Source of the DNA: Pithys albifrons albifrons
Taxonomy: Eukaryota; Chordata; Aves; Passeriformes; Thamnophilidae
Assembly: GCF_047495875.1 (NCBI RefSeq)
Contig: NC_092458.1
Span: 3,369,939-3,433,938, forward strand
Direction: 5' to 3'
Length of the DNA: 64,000 nucleotides
Position numbers and translations under genes: made by a program. Position 1 is the stretch's first letter. Every line of letters starts with the position of its first letter. This document shows positions 35,747 through 47,891 of this stretch, piece by piece. The notes below the pieces were generated by a model. It was not told the origin of the DNA. It was given only the letters and a program-made list of their open reading frames with translations, and searched no databases.

Positions 35747-36155
35747 TGCAGTGGTTTGATCCCAGTCAGGAGCTAATAATCACTCATATAACTGTACACT
35801 CACTTCTCCCCTGTGGTGGAATGGGGGAGAGAATAGGAAGACAAAAAGAAAAAAAAATCGTGAGTCAAGACAGACAGTTTAACAAGTGAAGAAAAGAGAA
35901 ACACCTATAAGCAATGCAAACTGAAAAAAAGCAGAAAGCAGCCACTAACAATCCCTGAAATTGAAAGCACAGTAAGAAAGGGAGTGAGCAAGGGATTAGG
36001 TGAAGGAGCAAATAAGTCAACTTCGTGACCAGCAACAGAAGTAGCAGTGCTCCAAATCACAGCTAAACTCATATAACAGCCGTAAATTCAGTCTAGCACA
36101 GTTTGATCAGATCTGTCATTATGCTGAATCCCTTGAGCAAGGAGCCAAATAGAAC
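35747..36155 (-). mobile_element. LTR-C-related LTR fragment
   Basis: The plus strand opens with GTGGTTTGATCCCAGTCAGG, then GGTGGAATGGGGGAGAGAAT and TCGTGAGTCAAGACAGACAG, the reverse complement of the 3' end of the LTR-C family. A similar start follows about 410 bp later at 36156, so two LTR 3' ends lie in the same orientation. The part beyond about 35930 is not clearly assignable and may be a diverged LTR subtype or retroviral internal sequence. Confidence 0.55.
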
Positions 36156-36445
36156 TGTGGGGCATTGACACTACCAGCAGCCAAGCATCTACACAACTGG
36201 TCACTCGCTCCCCACTCCAGCAGGACAGGGGAGACAATAGGAAGAAAACACACTAAAAAAGTCGTGGGTCAAGTCAAGCCAATTTGGCAAGTGAAAGAGA
36301 AAAACCTAAGCCACGCAAAGGAGATCCCTCACCACTTTCTATAAGCAGACTGATGACCAACCAGTTCTGAGCAGAGGCCACTTTGAAGACAAAATGAAAA
36401 TTCTGTGCTTTTACTACTTACTTACTTACTTACTTACTTACTTAT

Positions 36446-36513
<68 letters not shown>

Positions 36514-36796
36514 TTATTTTCCCTGAGCATGATGTTAATATAGCTTGAATATAAAGCTTTGAACAGTCTGGATCAGCTGTTCAGGCTGTGTCCCTTCCCA
36601 ACTTCTTAGCCGTGCCCAAGCCTGGGGGAAGGAGACAGTATGAAGAAAAAGAGAAAACCTCAGTGCTGTGCAAGCACAGTACAGTGAAAGCCAAAACATT
36701 AATTACTAACACTGTTTTAGAATAAATCCAAACCATAACACCATATGGGTTGCTATAAAGAATGTTACCTGCATCCCAGCCAGAGTCAACCAAACA
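36156..36796 (-). mobile_element. LTR, family LTR-C, minus-strand copy
   Basis: Plus-strand landmarks, all in the reverse order of the copy at 3938-4510: TGTGGGGCATTGACACTACC, GACAGGGGAGACAATAGGAA, GTCGTGGGTCAAGTCAAGCC, CCCTGAGCATGATG, CAGCTGTTCAGGCTGTGTCC, and the end CCAGCCAGAGTCAACCAAACA. A CTTA/CTAT microsatellite has expanded where the promoter and leader sequence should be. No target-site duplication is visible. Confidence 0.75.
36415..36515. repeat. (CTTA)n(CTAT)n microsatellite inside the LTR
   Basis: About 100 bp of CTTA units passing into CTAT units and ending in TTTA. It lies within the LTR-C copy at 36156-36796, next to the position corresponding to the TATA region. Confidence 0.95.
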
Positions 36797-37461
36797 GGCT
36801 GCAGAAGGTACTTAATAACTTATTTTGCAAAATTAGAAAAAATATTAGCAATTAGCCAAAGCAACTCTTACTCATGTCCTTTAATGCAACAGAGTTTGGA
36901 AGTAAAGAGGGCAAAATGAAGACCTGCCTAGTCCCTGGGAAGGTCGTCACATTTTCTCGTACATGCTCTGAAGGCTCTAACACTCCCAAAGGAAAAGATC
37001 ATATGAAGGAAGTTCTGCTCCATATGGGAGGTATTTGAATGATCACACCATTAGTTGAGCAGATCTCATTCACATCCTGCTAGATAAACATCTAACTTGG
37101 CACAGCAGCTGGATTCTGGACTTCCTTTAATTTGAGAGAATTACATTAGTCCATTTAAATGGGAAACGTAGTGCTTACATCACCTGACATTTAAACGCCA
37201 TCTTAAAGCTAGCCTATGAAGAACCCCTCAGTAGTCACTGAAGGCTATAATATATTTCCTTAGGGAATTCAGGCAATTACTTTACAGAGGTGTCAGGATG
37301 GGATGAATCATTCACTTTAGGTACTTATTGCTCTCAAGGTACAGAAGTATTTGTCTAAGTGACAAAATTCGGTATCAGAAAGAAAAACTGAAAATCACTA
37401 TCTAAAGCACTATCTTGAAGCAAACTATAACATTTAGCAAATCTACCCAATGTAGTCACAG
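36797..37461. other. Unassigned non-coding sequence
   Basis: No recognised gene or repeat. Confidence 0.5.
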
Positions 37462-37832
37462 TTCATAGAATCACAGAATAATAGAATCATCAAAGTTGGA
37501 GAAGACAATCAAGATCATCCAGTTCAGCTGCAAATACAGCACTGCCACTGTAACCCCTAAACCATCACTCAGCCCACATGTGGATCATCACCAGATCCAC
37601 ATGCCCCTTGAACACCTCCAGGAATGGTGACTCCAGTTTCTCCCTGGGCAACCTAATCCAATGCCTGCCAATCCTAACAGTGAAAAAAGGTTTTCTAATA
37701 TCAATCTCAATCCCTCCTGTCTCAGTTTAAGGCCATTTCCTCTTGTCTTCTCACTGTAGGCGTGTCAAAAGAGACCTGCCCCAATTAACTATAACCTCCT
37801 TTGAGGTAGTTATAGAAAGTGATGAGGTCCAT
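37462..37832 (-). mobile_element. CR1 LINE 3' fragment
   Basis: Antisense CR1 3' end. It begins TTCATAGAATCACAGAATAA, then AAGATCATCCAGTTCAGCTG, CCTCCAGGAATGGTGACTCC, CTGGGCAACCTAATCCAATG, TTAAGGCCATTTCCTCTTGT, and ends in GAAAGTGATGAGGT. No usable open frame. 5'-truncated. Confidence 0.88.
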
Positions 37833-40800
37833 AACTGATTATGAGGTCATAACTGATTGGGGTTTATTTGCTGTTATTAACTCATTTCAATGTTTCTTAT
37901 TGGCAGAAGAAATAAAACCCAAAAAACATGAACAAAACAAACCCAAACCATGGTCATGAAAGATATATAAATGCAAACTCAGAAGACAGGTGGAATTTTT
38001 CAACTGTAAAATAAATTTTAGGCACCATTTTCTGTCCCTTGAAGATGGTTTTCAAACCCTAGCAAAATGTAGACCAGTCTTTCATATAAAGCAAATTTAC
38101 TTGACTCAAGCTGAATTGAGAAATTGTACATAATGAATTGTTATAAAAACCAGGGGGGAAATAATTATTTTAGGTTTATTACACAAGACATAACTTTTCT
38201 AAATATTGAGTTAACATTTCTAAAAAATAATTAACTTCTTTTACCTAAGTGAATAAATAAATAGATGACAACTAAGTACTTTGATGGTTCTAATCAGATA
38301 CTTTCACTCCATAGTCTTTTATAGTCATTTATTGCCACTAATTAGTATGCTGCTATATTGTCAGAATAATAATTAACTTATACAGAATACCATCAAGTCT
38401 TGTAAATAAAATCACTGGCTATGACAATCATATATGGTAGAGTCATTAGGAATTAAAAGTAAGCAGGCAAACAAAATTATGACCTTTTCATCCACTTAAA
38501 TAATGCATCCTCACACAAACCCAGTGGAGGGCGCCATTCAAGCACATACCTGTTGTTTCCCCAGGCTTAGAAGATTTTTTGTTCTCTCTACATTAAACTC
38601 GTGTTCTGTTTGTAACCATATTAAAGACAAATTATGGCTGTATCACATGGTTGTAAAAATAATTATTATTATTCTAAAGTATCTAGAATATGAATGGCAT
38701 TGAAAAAGATGATAGACAACTGTGAGAAGTTTAAAATATGACTTCACTGATCAGTCCTTAACTGTGGACAACTTTAAGTTGGTTTCAGTCTCCTTTCATA
38801 GTCTGAGATAGTATGGAGATGCTCACATGAATATGCACTGAGAGAGTTCTGGCTGTCACACCAAAAGCATCAGCCTTTGCAACTCTTAGTGGAGAGCTTC
38901 TCTAGGCTGTGAGGCAGGAGCCTTGCAGACCTCCCTTCTAGCCCATCCCCCTGCTTTTAGTCCTTATCTTGCTAACCTGAACTGGGTGTGCTAACAGGAA
39001 GAACAGGTATGGGCAGGGTTTATTCTACCCCTTCTGCTTTTTATATCAAAAGTATTAAAATATTTCTTGAAAATTCACCTGGATTGCTTTTCTGGTAATT
39101 TCTTGGTTTTGAAGAAAATTGATATTGAGTCTCTGTAATTATAGCTAACAAAACCTCATTAAAGAGTAGATAACAATATTTTTACAAATTAGAGCTGAAT
39201 GTTTTTCAGGCAGAATTGACACCACAGAGATGTTTTACCACTTGCAAAACATAAAAAATTAATCACAGTGTGGAGCTGAAAGATGTTTTTTTAAAGTGAG
39301 AGATTAGTCATAATATTATATTTTTAATCAGAACTTCAGAACTTCATCAATTTTTTTTGGTTGGTTGGTTTTTTTAATTCATTTTTTGGCTTTTTTTTTT
39401 GGGGGGGGGGTGGGTTTGAAGGGAGGAATATTCAGCAAAAAGTGAAATGAAGAAATGAAGAAGTTGTGGTTTGATTATATGTACTGCTGAAAATACCTAA
39501 CTGGAAAATACTCTGCAGGCTCTAAAGATAGAATAAGGAAAATAGAAAAAAATACAATCTATATTGTTTCTGTAATATTTTGCACAGTTTTTCCTGAAGT
39601 GTTATATGGTCTGTGAGAACCTGCAAAAGTTACAGACAGAGTGTAAATAGTCTCATAAATCCCAAACCTTTCATTTCACAGACTATCAATTGTCAAATGT
39701 CTGGGCTGAAATATAAAGCCTACAAAGCAAATCATTCACTCTAGAGGGTTTTTTTCTTATTACCCATCTGATTTTTTTTTTCCTGCTTTGGGTAACTTGT
39801 GTAAAAACTCAAAGCCTTTTCCATGATGCAGCCTTTGTTAAAACAGTTTTCCATAAAATGGTTAGTATTATATCTAAATTTAATGTTTATCTTTATGCAA
39901 AAACGCAAATGATGTTTTTAAGTGTATAAGATAACAAAACACTTAAAAATTATGTGACTGAGAAAATACACAAAGTTCCTCAGACTCTCAGAGAAGCTAT
40001 TTAGCAACAATTGAAAGGAAAATAAGTCCTCTCCATCCTGAAATTCATGGCCCACTGCTTCTTTGAGCATACCATCCTCAGTGGTCAGCACATTCCCATG
40101 CAATTTCAGCACTCAGCTGAGAATCAGCTATGCTCTAACTACTAAAAAAGACTTCCACCCCATGTGAGGTCTAACTTTTCTTATGCTCTTCACTTTTCAC
40201 TACCCAGAAAACCTTCATAGAACTTAGGATTTTAATGTTTGATAATTATATCTGACAAAACAGATAAGTTCGGCCAAGACTGGACTTCTGAAAGATGTTA
40301 TGGATGTTCTTCCTTTTCACCAGCTTTGTAGATAAAAAAAAAAAAAGTTTATGGCTAAATAAAGGCAATCTTTAAATTTTTTGGGCTTTTCTCTCAACTC
40401 CAGAAATTTAATGGACAAGATTGCATCTAGACTCCTTAAAAAGAACAGCAATTAGTATTTCAGTGATGATTAACTCTTCCCTAATGAAAGACACAGCTCA
40501 ACCATGGCCAGTCTAGATGAAAAAGGGTCAATTATACTTGAACAAATGCATTTATTCCAAGTCAGTTAGAATGAAATCAGTAAGAATCCCTGGAAAATTA
40601 ACAAAATTAGGAATGGTATCATCTACACAGAATTTCTGAAAACATCAGAATTTTTCACTATTATTTAAATGCTTTTATATATAATTTTTTTCACTTTTCT
40701 TTATATATTTATTTTCACATGAATTTATAAAAATAGCCTTTATCCCATGATTTCACAAAAGTCCCAGCAGTTATTTCCTCCTTGACAAATACACTGACTG

Positions 40801-40865
40801 ATATAAAGTCTCAGCATTCATCAGCTAAGGATGTTCACACACTTTGTGGCAAAGGGATGTTATCT
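37833..40865. other. Unassigned non-coding sequence
   Basis: AT-rich. A somewhat GC-richer patch at about 38860-39010 is unassigned. A T-run followed by a ten-base G-run lies at 39391-39414. Confidence 0.45.
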
Positions 40866-41014
40866 CCATCCCTGGAACGTTGGAGGCCAGGTTGGATGGG
40901 TCTTTGACCAGCCTTGTTCATTTGAATGTGTCCCTGCTCATGGCAGAGAGGTTGGAACTAAGAGATCATTAAGGTCCCTTCCAACCCAAACCATTCTGTG
41001 GTTCTATGATTCCA
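40866..41014 (+). mobile_element. CR1 LINE 3' end fragment
   Basis: Sense text: CATCCCTGGAACGTTGGAGG, CCAGGTTGGATGGGTCTTTG, CTCATGGCAGAGAGGTTGGA, and the end GGTTCTATGATTCCA. This is a short 5'-truncated CR1 copy. Confidence 0.85.
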
Positions 41015-43348
41015 TATCTCAGACATCTGTAACAGAGGTCATAGATTAGGATAAAAAAATGCATTATTATAAGTTAGACAAGTAGAGATATGAAATGTTT
41101 TGATGAGTTGAGGAATTTTTCTGACAGATCAATCCAGTTATTACAAATGAGACCACTTCCCTCTGAAAGTTTATCAGAAAGATGCCAACATATTTGCTTT
41201 ACAAATTACCTATTTCTAGAATATGTATAATAGTGGGGGTTTTATTTCATGTAAGTCCTAGAAGTCTTCGGTGCTTAGAAAACATTCAGTTTCATGGATA
41301 ACTAGTAAGGCAGCTTTGTAAAGCATTTTTCTTAGCCAGAACAATGTGACAAATGAGCTACTCTTTAGAGTATTTTAACAGTTTCAGTGAACTGCAACAG
41401 GAGGTGAAGAGACACCCCATTGTCTAACCTGTATATCTGGGGGATAGACATCAGCATGATCTATTACAAAGCTTGAACTAAGCCTGCAGCAAAGGAGAAA
41501 CAGTTTCAGATCACTTGGGAGGGCTGGCTTAGGTTAACTACTTCAGTGAAGTCAATCACTCTTACACAAAGCATCTGCCAAGACTCTGCTATGAGACATT
41601 TACAAATCAGGGATCATGACAAGTACAGAATGTTCTGTGCTTCTTCTTCTGCTTTTTTGCCTTGTTGAAGTCAGCAGTAAGATGATTTGTATTCAGTACT
41701 CTTGTTTTTCAGCATATTGCACCCTATTTTGCTTTAAGTGCAGTGCAAAATTTCTCACCACAGCATGGCCAAATTAACTGAAGTTCTTCCCTGATTTTGG
41801 TTACGTAAAGGTACTACATGAGACATCACTGGGAACAGACACACTGCACTTGTTTAACATGCAAAGTTTTTTTCTCTGCCCTCTCTGCCCTGTTAAATCA
41901 TTTCAGCGTATCTCCTGAAGCCAAAATCTGCCATGGAGCTGATTTCATAGGTTGTGGTTAGGGGGAAAACATAATATATGGTACCTGTCACTTAGCATCA
42001 CAATAAAAAAAAAATCACCATTTGGACATACATCTTTGCCAGATTCAAAGTTTCTCTATGCTTTTACACAGTCTTCTTTTTCTTTCAGCAACTTGTGAAT
42101 GTGATAAAATATGTTTACACATAATGACATACAGAGTATAGCACTATTATTTTATGATGTTTGTCAAAATTGCATTTAGAAAACTGTATGGTCTGCATCT
42201 ATGAATCTATCATTGCTGACCCAGGGAATTTGGCACTAAATTTTGCAAGTCATGATTTAATGGAAAATCAGAAGATTAGGTATCAAAATATAAAGTTTTA
42301 TGATCCCCAACTGTTTCTATATGAAAAATGGTGAGCATGCATGAGATTTTCCTGCCTAAAGTTAAAAAAAAAACAAACTCCTTGTCCTAATTAAATAGTT
42401 TAAACTGTGCTATTCTTCTAGTATTTTACCCATAGAGGTTTTTTTTTTGTTGTTTATTTTAACGAAAAACAGTCCAAAGAGGACTGGTAGGGCATTTCCA
42501 TTATGAATTAAAATAGGGTCCATATTTTATAATGTAATATACCCGATGTTTAGTGTGATAAATGAGAGATAAATGTAGAATTAACCATGCTGGATATCAT
42601 ATTCTTGATGAAAGGAATCAGAGTGTTCTAACAATTTTTAAAGCAACAAAACCTGATTACGTTTTCTAAAAACAGAAATTTACCCCAGGATGAGTTTGAA
42701 AAGGACAAATAATTTCTGCTACTCTTAGACGGGGAGATAGTAAAGATCCAGAAAACTAGGCATGAGAGTTTTATATTATTGATGGATTCATAAATAGGTG
42801 TAAAAGAAAATAAAAAATTAAAAAAAAAAACCCAAACCACAAAGCAAACAACAAGTCAGAACCTGACTGAATCACGGAATAGAGAGTACAGATCCTTCAG
42901 TGCTTATGACAGCCCCTTTACTCATTCTGACTTTGCAAAGGATGGGAAAAGGCGACAATTGTCAGTACTTATGCAACACTTTGTCAAACATGAAATGTGC
43001 TCCCTGGCAGGAAGCCTCTTTTCAGTTTAACCTCAAAATGTCAAAATATCTCTGTTTCCTAAGTTTCCTGATCACCTCTTTTCCCAGTGAAGCCTGTTCA
43101 TAGAAGAAGAAAGGAAAGAAGTGTTTTAGTGTGCCACAAAATGGGTCTAAGAATAAATATTCTAACACTTATTTCAAAAGCTTAGTTATTATCTCCTTTA
43201 CATGGATTTTACAGTCCCATGTTATGTCCAGCAGTGATGTTTGGGCCACTAAGTATAAAACTATCAAAACTTAAAATACATATAGTTGCAAAAAAGCAAG
43301 CTTATGGCTGCAATACACTGTATTTCTTGACCAAGAGCTGACTAAGAG
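41015..43348. other. Unassigned non-coding sequence
   Basis: AT-rich, nothing recognised. Confidence 0.5.
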
Positions 43349-43797
43349 TGTAGCAGGTTTGGCCCAGCTGTTACCAACCCTGGACTGCCCCCCTTTCCCC
43401 TCCCAGAACCTTCCCAGCAAAGGAAAGGAAAAAAAAAAACACTGAAAAGAAATGTACTCTAAAGAAACTGAACTGAATAAAAAGAATAAATTATATTTAC
43501 TAACATTTACAAACCACACTGTATACACAATATATAGGATCCCACCCCCAGGGGAGAGGGGAAAGGAGAAAAGGGGATTGATTAGCTGGAAAATAGGGAG
43601 GACACCAACCCAACCTAAAGAAACCAAATGAATCAGAACAAACACAATTAAAAACCTCAAGGAAGGGGAACAAGAATGAAACAATCCTGTCTCCCAGGAC
43701 AGGAGAACCACCAGGGACCGGAGAGACCAGACTCCAACCACCTCCCCCAGCTCCTCAGCCAAGGAAGGCAGCCAAAAAAACAACTCCCCCCCTGCTA
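43349..43797. mobile_element. Probable solo LTR, unclassified
   Basis: The block begins TGTAGCAGGTTTGG and ends CCCCCCTGCTA. These are inverted repeats (TAGCAGG / CCTGCTA), as at LTR ends, although the terminal CA is not present. Within it are AATAAA motifs on the plus strand, a CTATATATTG TATA-like motif on the minus strand, and C-rich and A-rich patches against plain AT-rich surroundings. A minus-strand frame of 170 codons (43271-43783) spans almost the whole block, is rich in Phe, Leu and Ser, and shows no recognisable retroviral or host domain. I think it is fortuitous. No convincing target-site duplication was found, so orientation and ends are uncertain. Confidence 0.45.
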
Positions 43798-46700
43798 GGT
43801 GGAAGACACGTGTGGAATACTTGTAACTTCCTTAGATACAATGGTTACTGAGGAAGCCATGGGGCAAACCATTGCAAAGAGTTAAAAGTTTTGGTGGCTG
43901 TGTGCTCTAATTGGCAAAAGCACAAAGTGTGCACTCCAATTTCAGGAACTGCATCCTCATTTCAACTAAGACATCACATTAGTTTGAGACAATTACCTAA
44001 TTAGCCTTCTTCTGCTGTAGTCAACAGGCGAAGCATTCATCCCAAACTTAGACACAGGGAAAAACAAGGCTGACAGTCGATAATACTGGTTAAGGGGGTT
44101 TTAATGTATTAGTTTTCTTTAGTAATGAGACCAGTTTTCCTTCTATTCAATCTTTAATACATAGGTTACATTGCAGTTAATCTTGTGTGCTGACAGATTG
44201 AAAGAGTAGGAATTAAAAGAAATAACCTTTGGGAGTGATTCCAGAAGTCATTCTGATAAGATCTTAATTAGAAATAAGTAAAAATTATGAACATTTTCAT
44301 CAGTTGAAACAGCATTTTAAAAGTAGATTTCCTTTATCTACAGTTAACACAGTGCATTATTCCATGTGAGAAATGAACACATTGAAAGAATTTGCTTTTA
44401 TTCACCGTTCATGTATAAGCTTTGGAATGTACATAACAGAAAGTGAGGCAATTTTAGAGAGGAGGTTTGAATTTTTTCTGCTGCAAACCTAATGCCAACA
44501 GACACAATAAAATCTAACCAGGATATCAATAATCAGTTCTGTCCAATGGAACCAAACAATTTTGCTTCCCACTTGAAACCAGGCTGCAGATAAAAAATAC
44601 TTAAATCACTGTGGCTTGCACGGATTTATACCAGCTGGGAATATCTATCAGCTTTTTTAGGCAGATAATATTAGAGTTTTCAGTGTGTTTCTTTTAGGCT
44701 TGAATATGGGTCTTCTTAAAAAGAAAAATCTTTCCTAAATCTGCTCCTAAACTGATCTTTTTAAAGACATTTGAATGAGGGAAATACCACATGTATTTTT
44801 CCCAAGAGCATATTTGTCAATTGAATTATATTTATTAATACAAAATATAGCATTATTATTAATGATAGTATTTCTATTACCACTAATGCCTATTTGTAAA
44901 TATTTGTATTTATACACACAAAACCCATATATGTCAGTGTATAGAAATGTACACAGACATGTATGTGTATGTGTGTACATGTGGGTGTGTCTATATATGC
45001 ACTTACATTTCTAGAAAAACAGCTATACATGTGACCATACATATGCAGACAGGGAGCAGGGTGTAAAAGCAGACACATAATTCCTGTGATAGCTTAAATT
45101 ATACACTATGCATGATAAAATTTGGTATTACATGCAGCTGTGACATGAAAAATAAGGGCTTCCTGGGACTCTGAAAGAAAAACACCAGCCTTTCTTATTT
45201 TATGTTCACTGTATTTAAGTGTAACTGTATGGAATTTCTCAAAAAATCTGTCAAGTTACAAGAACTTGCTGACTTTTACAAAAGAAATTTATTTCTAAAA
45301 ATCAAATATTTCATTTTCTTCCATAATGACCAATACAATAAAATATTAGTAATTTTCAAAACAATCATAATACTAACATGCAATGTAAACCCTTATGGAA
45401 AAAAACCCCACATTATACACAAACTTTGCCATCACAGAGATTTTTAATCTGACATAAGTGAGTAATTTTATGTTGTATTTCAATGTGATTTGTGAAATTT
45501 TTATTTCTTACAGAAATAAAAAGATATTATTAAGTGAAAATGAATGTATGCTAATACAGACTGGCTTGAGTAAATGTTCTGTCTCTATCACTTGTACATG
45601 TATTTATCTGAAAATGCAATTTAAAATTGCTTTCTTGGCTATTAATTAAAATATTACAAAACCAGATAAAATCCATAATAAAAACACCTGATGGCAACTA
45701 TTCTATAAATCCTTACTTTAAATGTTCCTTGAATAACAAGAATATAGTAGCTACTTCATGTGTTCCCTCTTAAATTGGCTTTTATGTCCAAGGAGATGGT
45801 AACTATGCCACAGCAAAAAAAAAGAAAAAAAAAAAAAGAAACTCATCTTCAAATATAATTTCCATAAAATCAATTGAAAAGGGTATCTCTTTTTCCACCA
45901 CTTTATACACTCCAGTAGGAACATAAAAGTGCTATGTCACACTGGTAGTAAATAGGTTAATGAGTCTCATGAACTGTTCATGTTGTGTCAGGCCTTGTGT
46001 GGTTCTAACCAGACCATCAATGGCACTGGCTTAGTTTGCACAGATGACAAAAGGCCTAGTGCACACCCTTAACATCTAAACTTCACAAAATAAGGATAAT
46101 TTTTGGATCATGGGAGATGCAAAGAAAGCTTGGATGCTGCTCTGGTTATTATACATACTGCTCAACATAAAGCATTCTTAAGTTTAGTATCTATCCTGAG
46201 GCTTTGTTAATTTCCTGTGGTTCCATTTCCTCCTTTTGAATCTGATCTCCTTTGTGGCAACTGCTCCTAAACGAGTTCCACTTGTCTTGAGAAACAGAAT
46301 GCCTGAGGAAAGAGCTAATGCTGGCTCCCAACCTGTCTCTGAGTAACTGAGGACCAGATCTACCTGTCAGTAGTGAGAAAGACAGAAAATATGTTATCAA
46401 TGTCTGATAACAGTCATATGCTTGCCATTAATTTTGAGACAGTGTATTACACTGTGTAGGTGTACAGTCTGTAATATCTCCTGGATTGCATGCTGAGGGG
46501 CAACCAGAAAGAGGATTGTTAATCACTTCAAAGAAAATTACCTGAGAGGTGATTTTGGGTCTGGAAAATTTCTTGGACTTGCATAATTGATAAGCTATTT
46601 TTTTCCAATCTAAGTAATGGCTTTTCATTTTAATGGATTTTTTTTTTCTCTGAAGAAGCTCTGTGTTTATAACTTGAAGGAAAAACTGCTGTAAGAAGTA

Positions 46701-47056
46701 GTTCTCTACTTCTCTTCAGAGTTACTTATTTTCATTTGACAAGAGTACTGAACAGAAGTAAAGAAATAAAATTTTCCTTCACATACAGTAACAGTCACTT
46801 CTGGAGAGATTAGGTGCCAGAGGTTCAAACTGTATACAAATATTCCTTATTTCACTCCAGGAAGAAACTAAAAAAACCCACATTGTAATGCTGAGCAGTT
46901 AGCCTGGAGATTCTGAGGTAGTGTTTTATAGGCTTCAGACTTAACTTCCCTAAAGGTATGATTTTGGCTTTGAAAATAATCATGAACACTTTCTAAATGC
47001 TATAGAATCAGAAGATGTTCCATGACAAAGGTGAAAAGAAATATTTCCATTTCTCT
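43798..47056. other. Unassigned non-coding sequence
   Basis: AT-rich with a TG/TATG-rich patch at about 44930-45000 and A-runs near 45813-45838. No recognised gene or element. Confidence 0.5.
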
Positions 47057-47061
47057 GGAAG

Positions 47062-47690
47062 TGTCCTAGTTGAGCAGGAGGGACCAGCTGACACTGTGTA
47101 AGGGTGATCAAAGCTGTGTATTCTACCCCCTCTATTCATTCCCCAAGGACAATGGGCCATTAGCAGCAGCTGCCCAGGGAGTCATGATCACCTTCACACC
47201 CAGCCTGGGGGGGCGGAGCTGCTCAGGGGCCATCAACAGTTCAATACCCCCTGGCTCCCAGAGTTAATCACCCATTGTGTGAGTCCCCGCCCAGGGGGAG
47301 GGACTGGGTGCTCCCTGAGGGTACATAAGTGGTGGGTAAGAAGACCTGGAGAACTTCTTGTCAGATTCAGAGGAGCAGCAGGACCTCGACAGGAGGAGAT
47401 CACCGCTCTCGCCCAGACCACAGCCCTCGCCTGCACCAACAGGTTTTTCATTTCCTTTTGCTCTGGACTTGGGGGAGCCACAGGGGTCTCAGCACAAGGG
47501 CAAACAAACCCCCTTGGGTTTGTGCCCCAGGACACTGGGTTATACTGCTGGGGTTTTGTGAGTTGAAAGCAATTTCCCTTTTGTGTCAGTGTTTTTATTG
47601 TAATATTATTATTAAATTTTAGGTCTGACTTATAATCTCTGTCTTGTGGTGAGTTCATTTCCCCTGCTGGTTCACCTTTAAACCAGCACA
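47062..47690 (+). mobile_element. Solo LTR, family LTR-A, copy 3
   Basis: Starts TGTCCTAGTTGAGCAGG and ends TTTAAACCAGCACA. Perfect 5-bp target-site duplications GGAAG at 47057-47061 and 47691-47695. The TATA-like GTACATAAGT is at 47321-47330. The 5-bp duplication fits class III (ERVL-like) elements better than the 4 bp of class I or 6 bp of class II, but that is only a guide. Solo LTR. Frames of 95-141 codons inside are not genes. Confidence 0.94.
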
Positions 47691-47795
47691 GGAAGACAAG
47701 AAAAGGAAAATGACAGGAATTTATGACTTTGAGGAAATAAAACTTGTTTACTCACCTAAACATGAAACTAACTCTTTCTCCTCAGAGGATATTAT

Positions 47796-47877
47796 GTATG
47801 GCCAAACTTTGCGAATGACGATTTGGGCAGGGCTCTCCCCACTTGGGGGTGTGCCCTTCAAGCCTGCACAGTGGATT
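47796..47877 (-). mobile_element. 5S rRNA/tRNA SINE, copy D, 3' end only
   Basis: On the minus strand this is the last about 80 bp of the SINE body, from AATCCACTGTGCAGGCT through CCCTGCCCAAATCG to AAAGTTTGGCCATAC. It carries the same tail type as copy B. Perfect 14-bp target-site duplications TCAGAGGATATTAT at 47782-47795 and 47878-47891 show that it is a complete insertion event, truncated at the 5' end during reverse transcription. It contains no 5S or tRNA part. It lies about 100 bp from LTR-A copy 3. Confidence 0.93.
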
Positions 47878-47891
47878 TCAGAGGATATTAT

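Noticed and set aside
47233..47658. 141-codon minus-strand frame
   Set aside because: It lies within solo LTR copy 3, and similar broken frames appear in the other LTR-A copies. It has no viral or host domain.
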